In this document: piece after piece, positions 23,738 to 34,757 of the stretch
Position numbering within the stretch: the stretch's first letter is position 1
How the letters are laid out: the number at the start of each line of letters is the position of its first letter
Assembly: GCF_024679095.1 (NCBI RefSeq)
Contig: NW_026111663.1
Location: 257,501-321,500, forward strand
Direction of reading: 5' to 3'
DNA: 64,000 bases
Source of the DNA: Eriocheir sinensis
Lineage: Eukaryota; Arthropoda; Malacostraca; Decapoda; Varunidae
The notes under the pieces: model-generated
Database searches by the model: none
Told to the model about the DNA's origin: nothing
The model's input: only the letters and a program-made list of their open reading frames with translations
Translations under genes and position numbers: made by a program

Positions 23738-26700
23738 TTTTTTTTTTTTTTTACAACAAAAGAGGCAGCTCAAGGGCACACACAAAAAAAGAAAACAATA
23801 ATAAAAAAAAGCCCGCTACTCGCTGCCCCCAAAAAAGAAACAAAAGAGGTGGCCGAAAGCAAGATCAAATACGGAACGAGAGATGTCCTGATACCCTCCT
23901 CTTGAAAGAGTTCAAGTCGTAGGCAGGAGGAAATACAGATGAAGGAAGATTTTTCCAGAGTTTACCAGCGTGAGGGATGAAAGAGTGAAGATGCTGGTTA
24001 ACTCTTGCATAAGGGGTTTGGACAGTATAGGGATGAGCATGAGTAGAAAGTCGAGTGCAACGGGGCCGAGCAAGTTCAGAAGAGCAGTCAGCGTGGAAAT
24101 ATCGATAGAAGATAGAAAGAGAAGCAACATTGCGGCGGAATTTAAGAGGTAGAAGACTATCAGTATGAGGAGGAGAGCTGTAAGACGAAGAGCCTTAGCT
24201 TCCACTCTGTCCAGAAGAGCTGTGTGAGTGGAGCCCCCCCACACATGAGATGCATACTCCATACGAGGGCGGACAAGGCCCCTGTATATGGACAGCAACT
24301 GTGCAGGGGAGAAGAACTGGCGGAGACGGTACAGAACGCCCAGCCTCGAGGAAGCTGATTTAGTAAGAGATGAGATATGAAGTTTCCAGTTGAGATTTTG
24401 AGTTAAGGATAGACCGAGGATGTTTAGTGTTGAGGAAGGTGATAGCTGGGTGTTTTCAAAGAACAGGGGATAGTTGTTTGGAAGATTGTGTCGAGTGGAT
24501 AGGTGGAGAAACTGTGTTTTTGAGGCGTTGAAGGGCACCAGGTTCTTCTTGCCCCAATCGGAAATAATAGTAAGGTCTGAGGCTAAGCGTTCTGCAGCCT
24601 CCAGCCTTGAGTCGTTAAGTTCCTGTAGGGTGGGTCTTCTATTAAAAGAAGTTGAGTAATGCAGAGTGGAATCATCGGCGTAGGAATGGATAGGACAGTT
24701 CGTTTTGGAAAGAAGATCATCAATGAACAACAGAAAAAGAGTGGGAGATAGGACAGAACCCTGTGGGACACCACTGTTAATAGATTTAGGGGAAGAACAG
24801 TGACCGTCTACCACGGCAGAAATAGAACGGTCAGAAAGGAGACTGGAGATAAAGGTACAGAGACAAGAAAGTAAAGCTATAGGACGGTAGTTTGAGGGAT
24901 TGGAGCGGTCACCCTTCTCAGGCACAGGCTGTATGAAGGCATACTTCCAGCAAGAAAGAAAGGTAGATGTTGACAGGCAGAGGCGAAAGAGTTTGACCAG
25001 GCAGGGTGACAGCACGGAGGCACAGTTTTTAAGGACAATAGGAGGCACTCCATCAGGTTCATAAGCCTTCTGAGGATTGAGACCAGAGAGAGCATAGAAA
25101 ACATCATTTTGAAGAATCTTTATAACAGGCATAAAGGAGTCAGAGGGGGGATGAGTAGGAGGAATATGCCCAGAATCGTCCAGAGTGGAGTTTTTAGAAA
25201 AAGTTTGAGAGAAGAGTTCAGCCTTAGAGATAGATGAGACGGCAGTGTTGCCGTCAGGACTGAGGAGTGGAGGGAAAGATGAAGAAGTGAAGTTGGAGGA
25301 GATGTTTTTGGCTAGATGCCAGAAGTCACGGGAAGAGTTAGAGAAAGCAAGGTTTTGGCATTTTCTATTAATGAAAGAATTTTTGGTTAGTCGGAGAATA
25401 GATTTGGCACGATTTCGGGCAGAAATGTAAAGTTCATAATTAGCATTAGTTTGAAGGCTCTGGTACACTTTGTGATCTGCCTCTCTATCATTGACAGCAC
25501 GAGAACAAGCGTGATTGGACCAAGGCTTGTTAGCCTGAGGAGTAGAGAAAGAATGTGGAATGTGTGCCTCAATTGCAGAGATAATCACCTCAGTAATTCG
25601 CTGAGCACACAGAGGGTCTCTATCCTGGAAGCAATAATCATTCCACGGGAAATCGGAAAAGTACATCCTCAGGTCGTCCCACCGAGCTGAAGCAAAATGC
25701 CAGAAGCATCGCCTCTTCGGTGGGTCCAGAGGGTGTACAGGAGCGATAGGACGGGATGCAGAAATAAGATTGTGATCGGAGGAGCCCAACGGAGAGAACA
25801 GTTTGACAGAATAAGCAGAAGGGTTTGAGGTAAGGAAGAGGTCTAGAATGTTGGGCCGGTCTCCAAGACGGTCGGGAATACGTGTAGGGTGCTGGACCAA
25901 CTGCTCTAGGTCGTTGAGGATAGCAAAGTTGTAGGCTTGTTCACCAGGATGGTTAGTGAAAGAGGATGAAAGCCAAAGCTGGTGGTGAACATTGAAATCT
26001 CCTAGGATGGAGATGGAGAAGAGTGGGTCAAGATGTGCTCCACTTTAGAATTCAAATAGTCAAAGAATTTTACATAGTTGGTAGAGTTAGGTGAGAGATA
26101 AACAGCACAGATGTATTTAGTAATAGAATGACAATGAAGTCTTAGCCAGATGGTGGAAAATTCAGAAGAGTCAAGGTCGTGGGCACGAGAGCAAGTGATG
26201 TCGTTGCGCACGTAGGCGCAACATCCAGCTTTGGATTGAAATTTAGGATAGAGATAGTAAGAGGGAACAGAGTAGAGATTGCTGTCAGTAGCCTCAGAAA
26301 CCTGTGTTTCGGTAAGGAAGAGAAGGTGAGGTTTAGAGGAGGAGAGATGATGTTCCACAGAATGAAAATTAGAGCGAAGACCGCGAATGTTGCAGAAATT
26401 GAGAAGAAAGAGGTTCGAGGAGTTATCAAGACACCTTTCGGGTCGGCAGCCAGAAGGGGAGTCCTCCATGGGGGAATTTGGTCCCCCAGGCGGGGACTCC
26501 GAGGCTTGGTGTAGGTGCGCCATTTTGAAATTTTAATTTTGGGAAAAGGTGTATATGTTGTGTGAATGTAGTGTGGTGTGGATAAAGAGAGGATCTGTCT
26601 TAAGAGACCATGTTGAACTACTCTCCGGTGTTGGTGAGACAATAGGGAAACGGTTAGTGAGGACATGGGAAGGGTCTTTGGAGGGCTTCAGCTCCCTTCT

Positions 26701-26764
26701 CACCTCCCATATATACCTCACCGGGAGTGGCTTGCGCCCGTTCGGTAGGTGTCTTCCTACCTAC
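23738..26764 (-). mobile_element. Jockey-like LINE copy B, near full length
   Basis: It runs from a 5' leader at ~26764 (with a TATATA on the minus strand near 26711 and an 11-codon lead into the first ORF) to a poly(A) tail at 23738-23753. It lies directly beside the 5' end of LINE copy A, whose sequence ends in GGAGACTCACCACAG just before the T-run. Both lie in the same orientation. Confidence 0.8.
23930..26523 (-). pseudogene. LINE copy B endonuclease-reverse transcriptase
   Basis: Non-LTR retrotransposon polyprotein. The endonuclease starts at 26523 (NLFLLNFCNIRGLRSNFHSV, FLTETQVSEA). A one-base frame change near 26020 separates it from the rest, which opens with [17 protein letters not shown] and [14 protein letters not shown]. 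The RT follows: [63 protein letters not shown] and [14 protein letters not shown]. Between [11 protein letters not shown] and CTFISSLLS about 265 bp present in copy A are missing. The deletion is in-frame and removes the segment with the first catalytic aspartate (DISKAFD in copy A). A further frame change near 24190 garbles the C-terminus. The protein cannot be active. Confidence 0.88.
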
Positions 26765-26814
26765 TCCAGCCAATAATACACTTGAAGACATAGAAATAAA
26801 AGGAGTGAGCTGAA

Positions 26815-27013
26815 TGAAGAGCGAAGGAGGATGAGGATGATGATGAGGAGGAGGAGTAGGAGAGATAGCAAGACAATGAGGTTGACAAGGAGAACAAGGA
26901 GAAGGAAGAGGAAATAAAGTACTGGAGGAGGAGGAGGAGGAGCAAGTTAAGGAGGTGGACTAAGAGAACAAGGAGAAGGACGAGGATGACGAGGAGGAGG
27001 AGGAGGAGGAGGA
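26815..27013. repeat. GGA-rich low-complexity tract
   Basis: GAGGAGGAG/GATGATGAG-type purine repeats, ~200 bases. Confidence 0.9.
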
Positions 27014-27059
27014 AATATGGAAACATTGAAAGGCAGTCGACAGACAGCCTATTAGCTCA

Positions 27060-27520
27060 TTACGAGTGATTTAATGACTGCAGACCAGATATGAACACTT
27101 CTGTGTTGACTATCAGCTTACTTCTGAAACTTCAAAGTAACGATCATTGCTATTTTTAAAAGAGTTAATGGTTTACGCATTTACTACTTCTACAGGAAGC
27201 TTTTTCATTGGCGGATGACTCGGTTTGAAAACCAGAAAAAATATTGCCAGTGGAGCTGCTATAAATTTTGAAGTGCTCGACGTAACTGAAATTCTCCATG
27301 CACTTGTGGACGTGTACCGAATCACTTCATAAGAGTCTCTTTTTCAGCGTAAGGAAGTTGAGTGCCTTTAGTCGTTCTTCATATGGTTGAACCCTTTAGT
27401 ATGGTATCATCTTCGTAGCGTGTCTCTGTACTTTGTTCAGAAATTCATTGTCTTTCTCTAATTTATGAACCAGAATTGCACTGCATATTCAAGGTGAAGT
27501 TTTGCAATCAAATTAAATGT
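27060..27520 (-). mobile_element. Old CR1-like LINE 3' fragment
   Basis: On the minus strand the order of blocks matches the C-terminal half of the CR1 copies. The GAACCAGAATTGCACTGCATA block corresponds to the CR1 FWSP.Y region, followed by TGTACTTTGTTCAG, TCGTTCTTCATATGGTT and a block matching the NRVVGEWNRL region (27190-27260). Identity is low, with many stops. It is a much older insertion than the three CR1 copies elsewhere in the window. Confidence 0.5.
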
Positions 27521-27619
27521 ATAAAACATTACTCCCAACGCCTTTCACTTTAACTCCCCGTTATGAACCCGAGGAGAGGGAGGAGGAAAGATGGAAAAGG
27601 CGGAGGATAGAAGAAAAAA

Positions 27620-27729
27620 GAAGAACAATAAAACAGGAGGATGGGGATGATGATAATATCATTAATATTGGTATTAATTTATATGAAAATAATAATGATA
27701 ATAATAATCTAATGATGATAATAATAATG

Positions 27730-27764
<35 letters not shown>

Positions 27765-27787
27765 TATGATAGTAATAATTATCATTC

Positions 27788-27845
<58 letters not shown>

Positions 27846-27879
27846 TATGATAGTAATAATTATCATTCTAATAATAATA

Positions 27880-27943
<64 letters not shown>

Positions 27944-27955
27944 TAATATTAATAA
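27620..27955. repeat. (AAT)n compound microsatellite
   Basis: About 330 bases of AAT with GAT variants. A block AATTATGATAGTAATAATTA with its flank TCATTCTAATAAT occurs twice, ~80 bases apart. Long Ile/Asn frames here are artefacts. Confidence 0.95.
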
Positions 27956-27959
27956 TGAA

Positions 27960-29391
27960 AATTATATTCAGGCTTTGCATGCCCACTGATGGAGAAAGGC
28001 TTTTCCCAACACCTTCGGTATATCGCTATCTTTTCTACTGCACTACATTTTTTTTCCAGCAAATGCTCTAATTTCGTCTCTTCGACTGGTTCTTTGATTG
28101 CCCGAATTTTATCTCCTTGTTTGTCATTGCCATATATTACCCCAGCATATCAGACACCTCTAACCTAAGCGTTGGAGGAAGTGGTCACGTCAGTACTCAG
28201 ATCTGTTCCAGAGGAAGAGAAGGTGGCCACCAACAGTCTCTAGGTACAATCGGATCGCAAGGAGTACTAATAGTACTGAAATATTCAATATCTTACATTA
28301 TATTTCCACTGCACAGAAATTTGTTGCCTACTGGGAAAAAAAAAGTTCATCAACTATAGTCAGACACAAATATGGACCGTTTGGGCGGGGTCTGAGCCTC
28401 TCCACAGCGCTGCCGCATCACTCCCTTTCCCCCCAAATACGTCACTTTCTTGTATGCCGGGTAACTACTATAGTGTATAGTGCTACGACTGTATCGCATT
28501 TTAGAATAAGAACAATGAATTATATAAAATCATTAATATGTGACATTGTTACTTTCTTATACTTAGTCTGCGACCAAGAACACCATGTCACTTCCTTCAT
28601 CACTTCCACGCGCGATGGCATCTACTTCAATGACTGTCTTTACTCTAAGGGCCATATTTTTAAACATTTCTGCGCCCAAGAACACGTAATTTACTAGTCT
28701 TTCGTGGGAGTTTAGGGCATTTCCAGGGGTACTTTTATGACCCTGGTGGTAGTCTGAGCCTTCTTCTGTACCGTGAACCTAAAAGAACACTCATTTAACA
28801 ATACCACCCTAAAGGCTAGGTTTAGCAACGCTCTTGTTAAGGGACTCACCGAACGGGCCCCGCACAATCGGACTTCATAGTTGAGTCTGATTACAGTGTC
28901 TCTATAACATTGGGGTATATCACAGATCATACTGTCGAATCCAGACCTCTGCTCGGCAGGAGACACTATAGTTGGTTCCACGAGAGCTGGGGGAGATTTT
29001 CCTTCAGGGGTGGGTGGACTCGCAGGCTTGGCATCGTTGCTTGAGTGACGGTCTCCGCGTTGTTTACTAGATCTAAGCTGCGGCAATATCGTTTGTCATG
29101 ACATAGCCTACTATCTCTCGCTCTCTCCTGCCTCTTAAAATCAACACTATTGGTATATAAATGTAGTTTTTCTTATAATCGCTTTTCATTTTGTAGTGGT
29201 AAATAGTATTAAAAATAAAGTCTAGCTTTAAAAGTCGCTTCAGCCGCTGGGCATTGTCCGTTTACGTGCAGCTCCGACTTAGTTTTGTTATGAATGTCGT
29301 TTCATATGTATTTATAATAGTTCAAAAGACATATTTATCAATAACGATATTATTTCATTAGTTTTTTTTTTTTTTCGTTGCAATCTGTTAC
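27960..29391. other. No recognised gene
   Basis: A minus-strand frame of 124 codons (28712-29086, starting MPQLRSSKQRGDRHSSN) has a Ser/Pro-rich start and a CDIPQCYRD segment. I recognise no domain and see no codon or splice support. A T-run lies at ~29361-29374. The rest is mixed sequence without visible structure. Confidence 0.4.
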
Positions 29392-32300
29392 ATAAGAACA
29401 TAAGAACATAAGAACGCAGGAGTCTACAAGAGGCCGGTAGGCCTGTACGAGGCAGCTCCTTTGACTCTAAGCTCCCGTGTATCTAACCCCACCTAATATC
29501 GCTGTCTATGAATTTATCTAGTCTATTTTGAATGTGACAATTGTACTGACACTCACCACATGACTGCTAAGCCTATTCCACTCATCCACCACCCTGTTAG
29601 TAAACCAATTTTTGCCTATGTCCCTGTTGAATCTGAATTTATCCAGTTTAAACCCGTTACTTCGTGTCCTACCCGGTTCTCTTACCAACAAAACCTTATG
29701 AATGTCTCCTTTATTAAAGCCCTTCATCCATTTATAAACCTCGATTATGTCTCCACGTACCTTTCGCCTTTCTAGAGAATGTAACTTTAACTGTTTGAGT
29801 CTTTCCTCGTATGGCAAGTTTCTCAACCCCTGAATCATCTTAGTCATCCTCCTCTGCACCGATTCTAACATTTTGATATCCATTCTATAGTAAGGTGACC
29901 AGAACTGAACCGCATAGTCAAGATGAGGTCTAACTAATGCTAAATATAGTTTGAGGAAGACTTCGGGGCTTCTGTTTACGCTCCTTGAAATAAATCCCAG
30001 TACCCTATTAGCTCGATTTCTGGCTTGAATGCATTGTGCCCTTGGACGGAGATCAGAGCTCACTAAGACCCCTAAATCCCTCTCGCACCCAGACCTGCTT
30101 ATGAGAGTGTCATTTAAGCAATAGTTATGTGAGGGGTTGTTCCTACCTACACTCAGAATACTGCACTTCCCTACATTGAACTCCATCTGCCATTTATCCG
30201 CCCAGTCATACAATCTGTTGAGTTCACCTTGGAGAATACTAGCGTCCCGATCCGACTCAATTACTCTACCAATCTTGGTATCATCTGCAAATTTACTAAC
30301 ATCACTACTAATTCCTGTATCTAAGTCATTGATATAAATAATAAACAAAAGTGGACCTAATACCGAACCTTGTGGAACCCCACTCGTAACACATCCCCAG
30401 TCAGATCTTTTACCATTGATTTGCACTCTGCTTCCTATTGCTAAGCCACGCCTTGACCCAGTTCAAAACTTTACCCTCTACTCCGTGAGCCTGTAATTTA
30501 AGCAACAGTCGTTGGTGAGGAACTTTGTCAAACGCTTTACTAAACTCAAGATAGATTACATCATAATTTTCATCTCTGTCAACCGCCTCAAATACTTTAT
30601 TGTAGAAGGACAAGAGATTGGTGAGGCATGACCTACCTTTTGTGAACCCATACTGCGAGTCGTGAATTAAGCAATGTTTCTCTAAATGCTTCCGAATGTT
30701 CCTGGCTATTATGGACTCCAGCATCTTGCCTATAACCGATGTTAAGCTAATTGGGCGATAGTTTGAACCAACTGACGTGTCCCCCTTTTTAAAAATCGGC
30801 GTCACATTAGCTACTTTCCATAGGCTCGGCACATAGCCAGTATTTCCCGACATCTTAAATATGTCGGTAAGTGGGTCACTGAGTACATCACCTAATTCCT
30901 TTAATACCCTTCCTTTGTGGAAATATCCCGTCAGGACCTGGCGACTTGTTCATCTTAAGCTTATCTATCTCATCCTGAACTACTTGCCTGGTAATGATTA
31001 TATCCCTCAATTTGTCGCCATCCCCGCCCTCGTACACCTGAACTCTTCGATCCTCCTGTGTGAATACTGAAAGGGAGTAGTCGTTCAGCAATGTGCTCAT
31101 ATTTTCGTAATTTTCTACTAGCTCCCCTGTGTTTGTTTTCAGCGGTCCAATTTTCTCCCGTGTTTTTGCTCTATACATCTGAAAGAAGCCCTTAGGATTA
31201 CTTTTCGCCTCATTTGCTACTTTGATCTCATAGTTCCTTTTTGCTATCCTGGTGTTTTTCTTAGCTAATCTAGATAGTTCGACGTACCGGCCCCTGAGAT
31301 GTGTTTCACCATTCTTTATTTTCTGATAAATTCCCTTCTTTAACCCAATCTCGTGTTTTAGTCCACGAGTCATCCATTTAGGATCATTGTTTTCTTTTCT
31401 AAGTGTTCGCTGTGGTATATGCTGTCCTTGCCCCTCTACTATTACTCTAACTAAATTATTGTAAGACATTTCTACCTGGTTCTCCTGGCTCTCCAATCCG
31501 CAGTTCTGGCCCTCATGAATCCCTAAATTATCCCAGTTTACCCCTTCAAGATGTCTTCGAAGCCCCTCGTAATTTGCTCTTCTGAAATCTGGCACTAACA
31601 CTGGGTTTGGTTCGCGGGTTACCGCCCAGTCTAGGCTAAAACGAACCGTTCTGTGGTCACTATTTCCTAACTCTCCGCCCACCTCCAACTCACGTAGCAA
31701 GTTCCCATTATTGGTTAGGACTAAGTCTAATATGTTATCTCCTCTGGTAGGCTCAGTAACTACCTGCTTAAGGAAATTATCTTGTATAACTTCAAGAAAG
31801 TCTTCGGCTTCCAGGTCACCCACTAGGTCTTCCCAGTCTATATTCCTATAATTAAAATCCCCCATTATGCAGACATTTCTACTCATACTCGCCCTGCCAA
31901 TCTCCTGTAGTAATATACTCGTGTCCTGCCTGTTAAGGTTGGGTGGCCTGTACATAACTCCTAGAGTTAATTTTTCTTTCCCTTTGTAAACGTCCACCCA
32001 AACTGATTCTGAATCCATGTTAGTTTTGACTGAATTGTTAACTAAAAATTTAAGTGAGTCTTTAACATATAGCGCAACTCCACCTCCTTTCCTGCCCCTT
32101 CTGTCTTTGTGAAACATCTGATAACCCGTTATTTCAAATTCTGATCTAAAATTTCTATTAGCAGTGTCTATCCAAGTCTCAGTGATCGCTACTATGTCAA
32201 AATTTTCTGAACAAGCTTCACCCCTTAGTAAGTCTATCTTGTTTCTGAGGCTCCTGCTGTTAGTATAGAAGATTCTTAGCCCGTCCTCTGTTACTCCCCT

Positions 32301-32508
32301 AGAATTACTTCTAAGGTGCCTGGTTATATTATGAGCTAGATGTCCCCTCCCATTACTCCTCCCATTGCTCCCATTACTCCTCCTCCCCTCGCCTATACTA
32401 AAAAATCCCTCAGGGTACCAAGTGCTCGCTCAAGGGAGTCTGAGAGAGCCTCAACACCCTTGAACGTCAAGTGTATCCCGTCACGGGCGTAGGGGGCGTC
32501 GTTGCCAC
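29392..32508 (-). mobile_element. CR1-like LINE, copy 2
   Basis: The 3' tail consists of three 8-bp units (ACATAAGA on plus, 29392-29415). The element contains most of ORF2 and the last ~35 codons of ORF1, ending where it diverges from copy 3 at ~32508 (GGCGTCGTTGCCA shared, then different). It is nearly identical to copy 3 by eye, which suggests recent activity. Confidence 0.92.
29518..32330 (-). pseudogene. CR1 copy 2 ORF2 (endonuclease-RT)
   Basis: The endonuclease starts with LRIFYTNSRSLRNKIDLLRG and SDHRTVRFSLDW. Within it are the catalytic-type motifs ITETWIDTA and MGDFNYRNIDWED. The connector has MTRGLKHEIGLKKGIYQKIK. The RT has [77 protein letters not shown] and KFADDTKIGR. The C-terminal region has MRRMTKMIQGLRNLPYEERL and ends near 29518. 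Frames break near 30900 (an extra GAAGG-type duplication at FPQRKG), near 30420 and near 29520. Confidence 0.9.
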
Positions 32509-32509
32509 C

Positions 32510-33275
32510 TTACAACTCAAAAAAGGGTTTAGGTAGGAATACAAAGTCAAATTTATGCGCGTTAGAACAAGTTAAGAATTGACCAATGAGCGCGCAGCAC
32601 CATCACCCAAGCAATGATGCCAAGTCCGCGAGTCCATCCTTGAAGGCTTCGGTCCGACAGGTCTGGTGGAACCGACTATAATGAAGGAATATGACATTCA
32701 TAGATTAACTTTGAAACGAAGATCACGCGGATGATCGCTATTTCCTTAGGTGCAGTTACTGCAAAACCATGCACACGTAACGTGTCCATGATAAGGTTCT
32801 AGAAAACGAGGCACTGATAATTATGCTTTCAGTTGCCATAGCATTCAACTTAGTAGTACACCTTTGACACCAACTAGAAAATTCAAACAAATCAGGTTCA
32901 GTGGAATGGTAAGCTTCCCACAAAAAAAAACGCAAGAAAAATAGGGATACAGCTGTTGGGAGAAAAAAATGGGGAGAGGAAGAAAGAAATTTAACAGCTA
33001 GGAAAGAAGAAAGGGACAAGGAAGCAGAGAAGAAGGATAAAACCATAAACCAAAATGAAAACAAGGACGCAGAGGAGATGAAAGAGAAAGAAGAAAACAT
33101 GAGAAAAAGAAAGGAAGATTAGAACACATCAAATACGTAGGTAAGAAGATGAAGCTCGAGGTAAGAGGATTGGAAGATGATATAAAAAGTCAAATGACAA
33201 GAAATAAGAAAGGCAAAAGTTGAAATGAAAAGGCGTTAAGACCAGATACGACACAGCATAACGAAATACAAAGAT

Positions 33276-33320
<45 letters not shown>

Positions 33321-34750
33321 CAAGAAGTGAAATAGAGATAGTAAGAGAACGCAAAATTGTATCAGATTTAATTACATTTTACATGGGACTTATCATTTCG
33401 AAAAAGAAAAAAAGAGGAAAATGTAAGATCACCGTGCGTGCGCGACCTTCATTAGGACCTGCTATCATCGCGGCTCGACCTCAACTAGAAGCTGACAATT
33501 TTCATTCATCGCCGTGTAGCGTAAAACTAACCACATGCTGCCCTGAAGACCACCTATCATCTCATACTCTAGATTATCTCTAAGAAAGACAATCAAAGAT
33601 GAGCTCTGGGTGAGAACCTGAGCCAAACAAGATGGTGCCGCTATAATCACATGCCTGTGCCATAAAGGTCTGGGGCCGACAGCCACGCTCCACCAAGGAA
33701 GCCCTCTGGTTCCATAAGAGGAACGTAAAAAAAAAAAACATGCTATCGGCACTAGTACGGGGAAGTTTTGTGAACCAGCGGTTAAGAGGGACATCATGAT
33801 GGAGCTTTATAACCCTTCAAAACAACACCATCAAAAAAGTAACATGGAAAAGCAAGTGCAGAGCGCACGAACTGTCATTTGCCGACACAAAGAAAAATAG
33901 GAAAAAGAATATAAAGGATAAGAAAATGTTACTTTAGATGATTACTTACGGTTTAAAATTTATTGTAAGAGTTAATGAACCTTTTCATTTTTTTGACAAG
34001 TTAATAAAGCATTAGGCACTCACAAAGGATCATTCCGAGAACAGGGAGGGCCTTGACCATCCCCTCGCCTTTCCTATGTCTTGAAAATTGAATTCTTCAT
34101 CCACCGCCTACTCGTTGACTTCCATTTTGCGCTTCCCTGTATGTTACATTTTTTTATCCATTTCTTTGTCTTTTGTTTGCTTATATTTTACTTGTCTCCC
34201 TTCCCTTCCCTTTAAGGTTCTACTCGTAGTTCCATCATTTTCTTTCGTTTTTTTCTCCTTTTACTCGCAATTCGCCTCTATTACTTTTTCCATTTCACTT
34301 TCCGATAGAAAAATACTTTCTTATATCTTCATTTCTTCTCTCCTTCATTTTCCACTTCTCCATCGCCGACTTCCATCACACTCTTACTTTATTTTTCCTT
34401 CCAACCTCTCCAAATAAAAATTGAAACTAATAATCTATTATTGTTTCATTAGTTCATAGAAGCTGTTATCCTGTAAAGCTTATTGGGGGGGAAAAGATAC
34501 AAGAAAAAGTATATAGAGATAAAAGACTAACAAGAGGCCAAAGGAAAGCATAATTTTGATAGAGAGGGGATAGAAGGGAGAGAGTTTAAAACAAAGAAAA
34601 ACATTGAGAGAAAAAGGACCAACCAAATACATAATAAGAAATGCAAACCAAATACATAATAGGAAGGGACATGTATCAATGAAGGGGAACGGAAAGGATT
34701 TGACTAAATAAAATAGTGAGAGAGAGGAAAGACGACAAAAAAATCAAAGG
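32510..34750. other. Unrecognised DNA, partly purine- or pyrimidine-rich
   Basis: It includes a (GA)n microsatellite at 33279-33318, purine-rich stretches (~32920-33200 and ~34490-34750) and a pyrimidine-rich stretch (~34090-34420). Reading frames of up to ~110 codons show no recognisable domain. I see no gene. Confidence 0.5.
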
Positions 34751-34757
34751 ACATAAC

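Noticed and set aside
27517..28071. Reading frames of 141-184 codons, mostly Ile
   Set aside because: Translation of an AAT microsatellite.
28712..29086. Possible 124-codon host gene on the minus strand
   Set aside because: No domain, no splice or promoter support, and no related sequence in the window.
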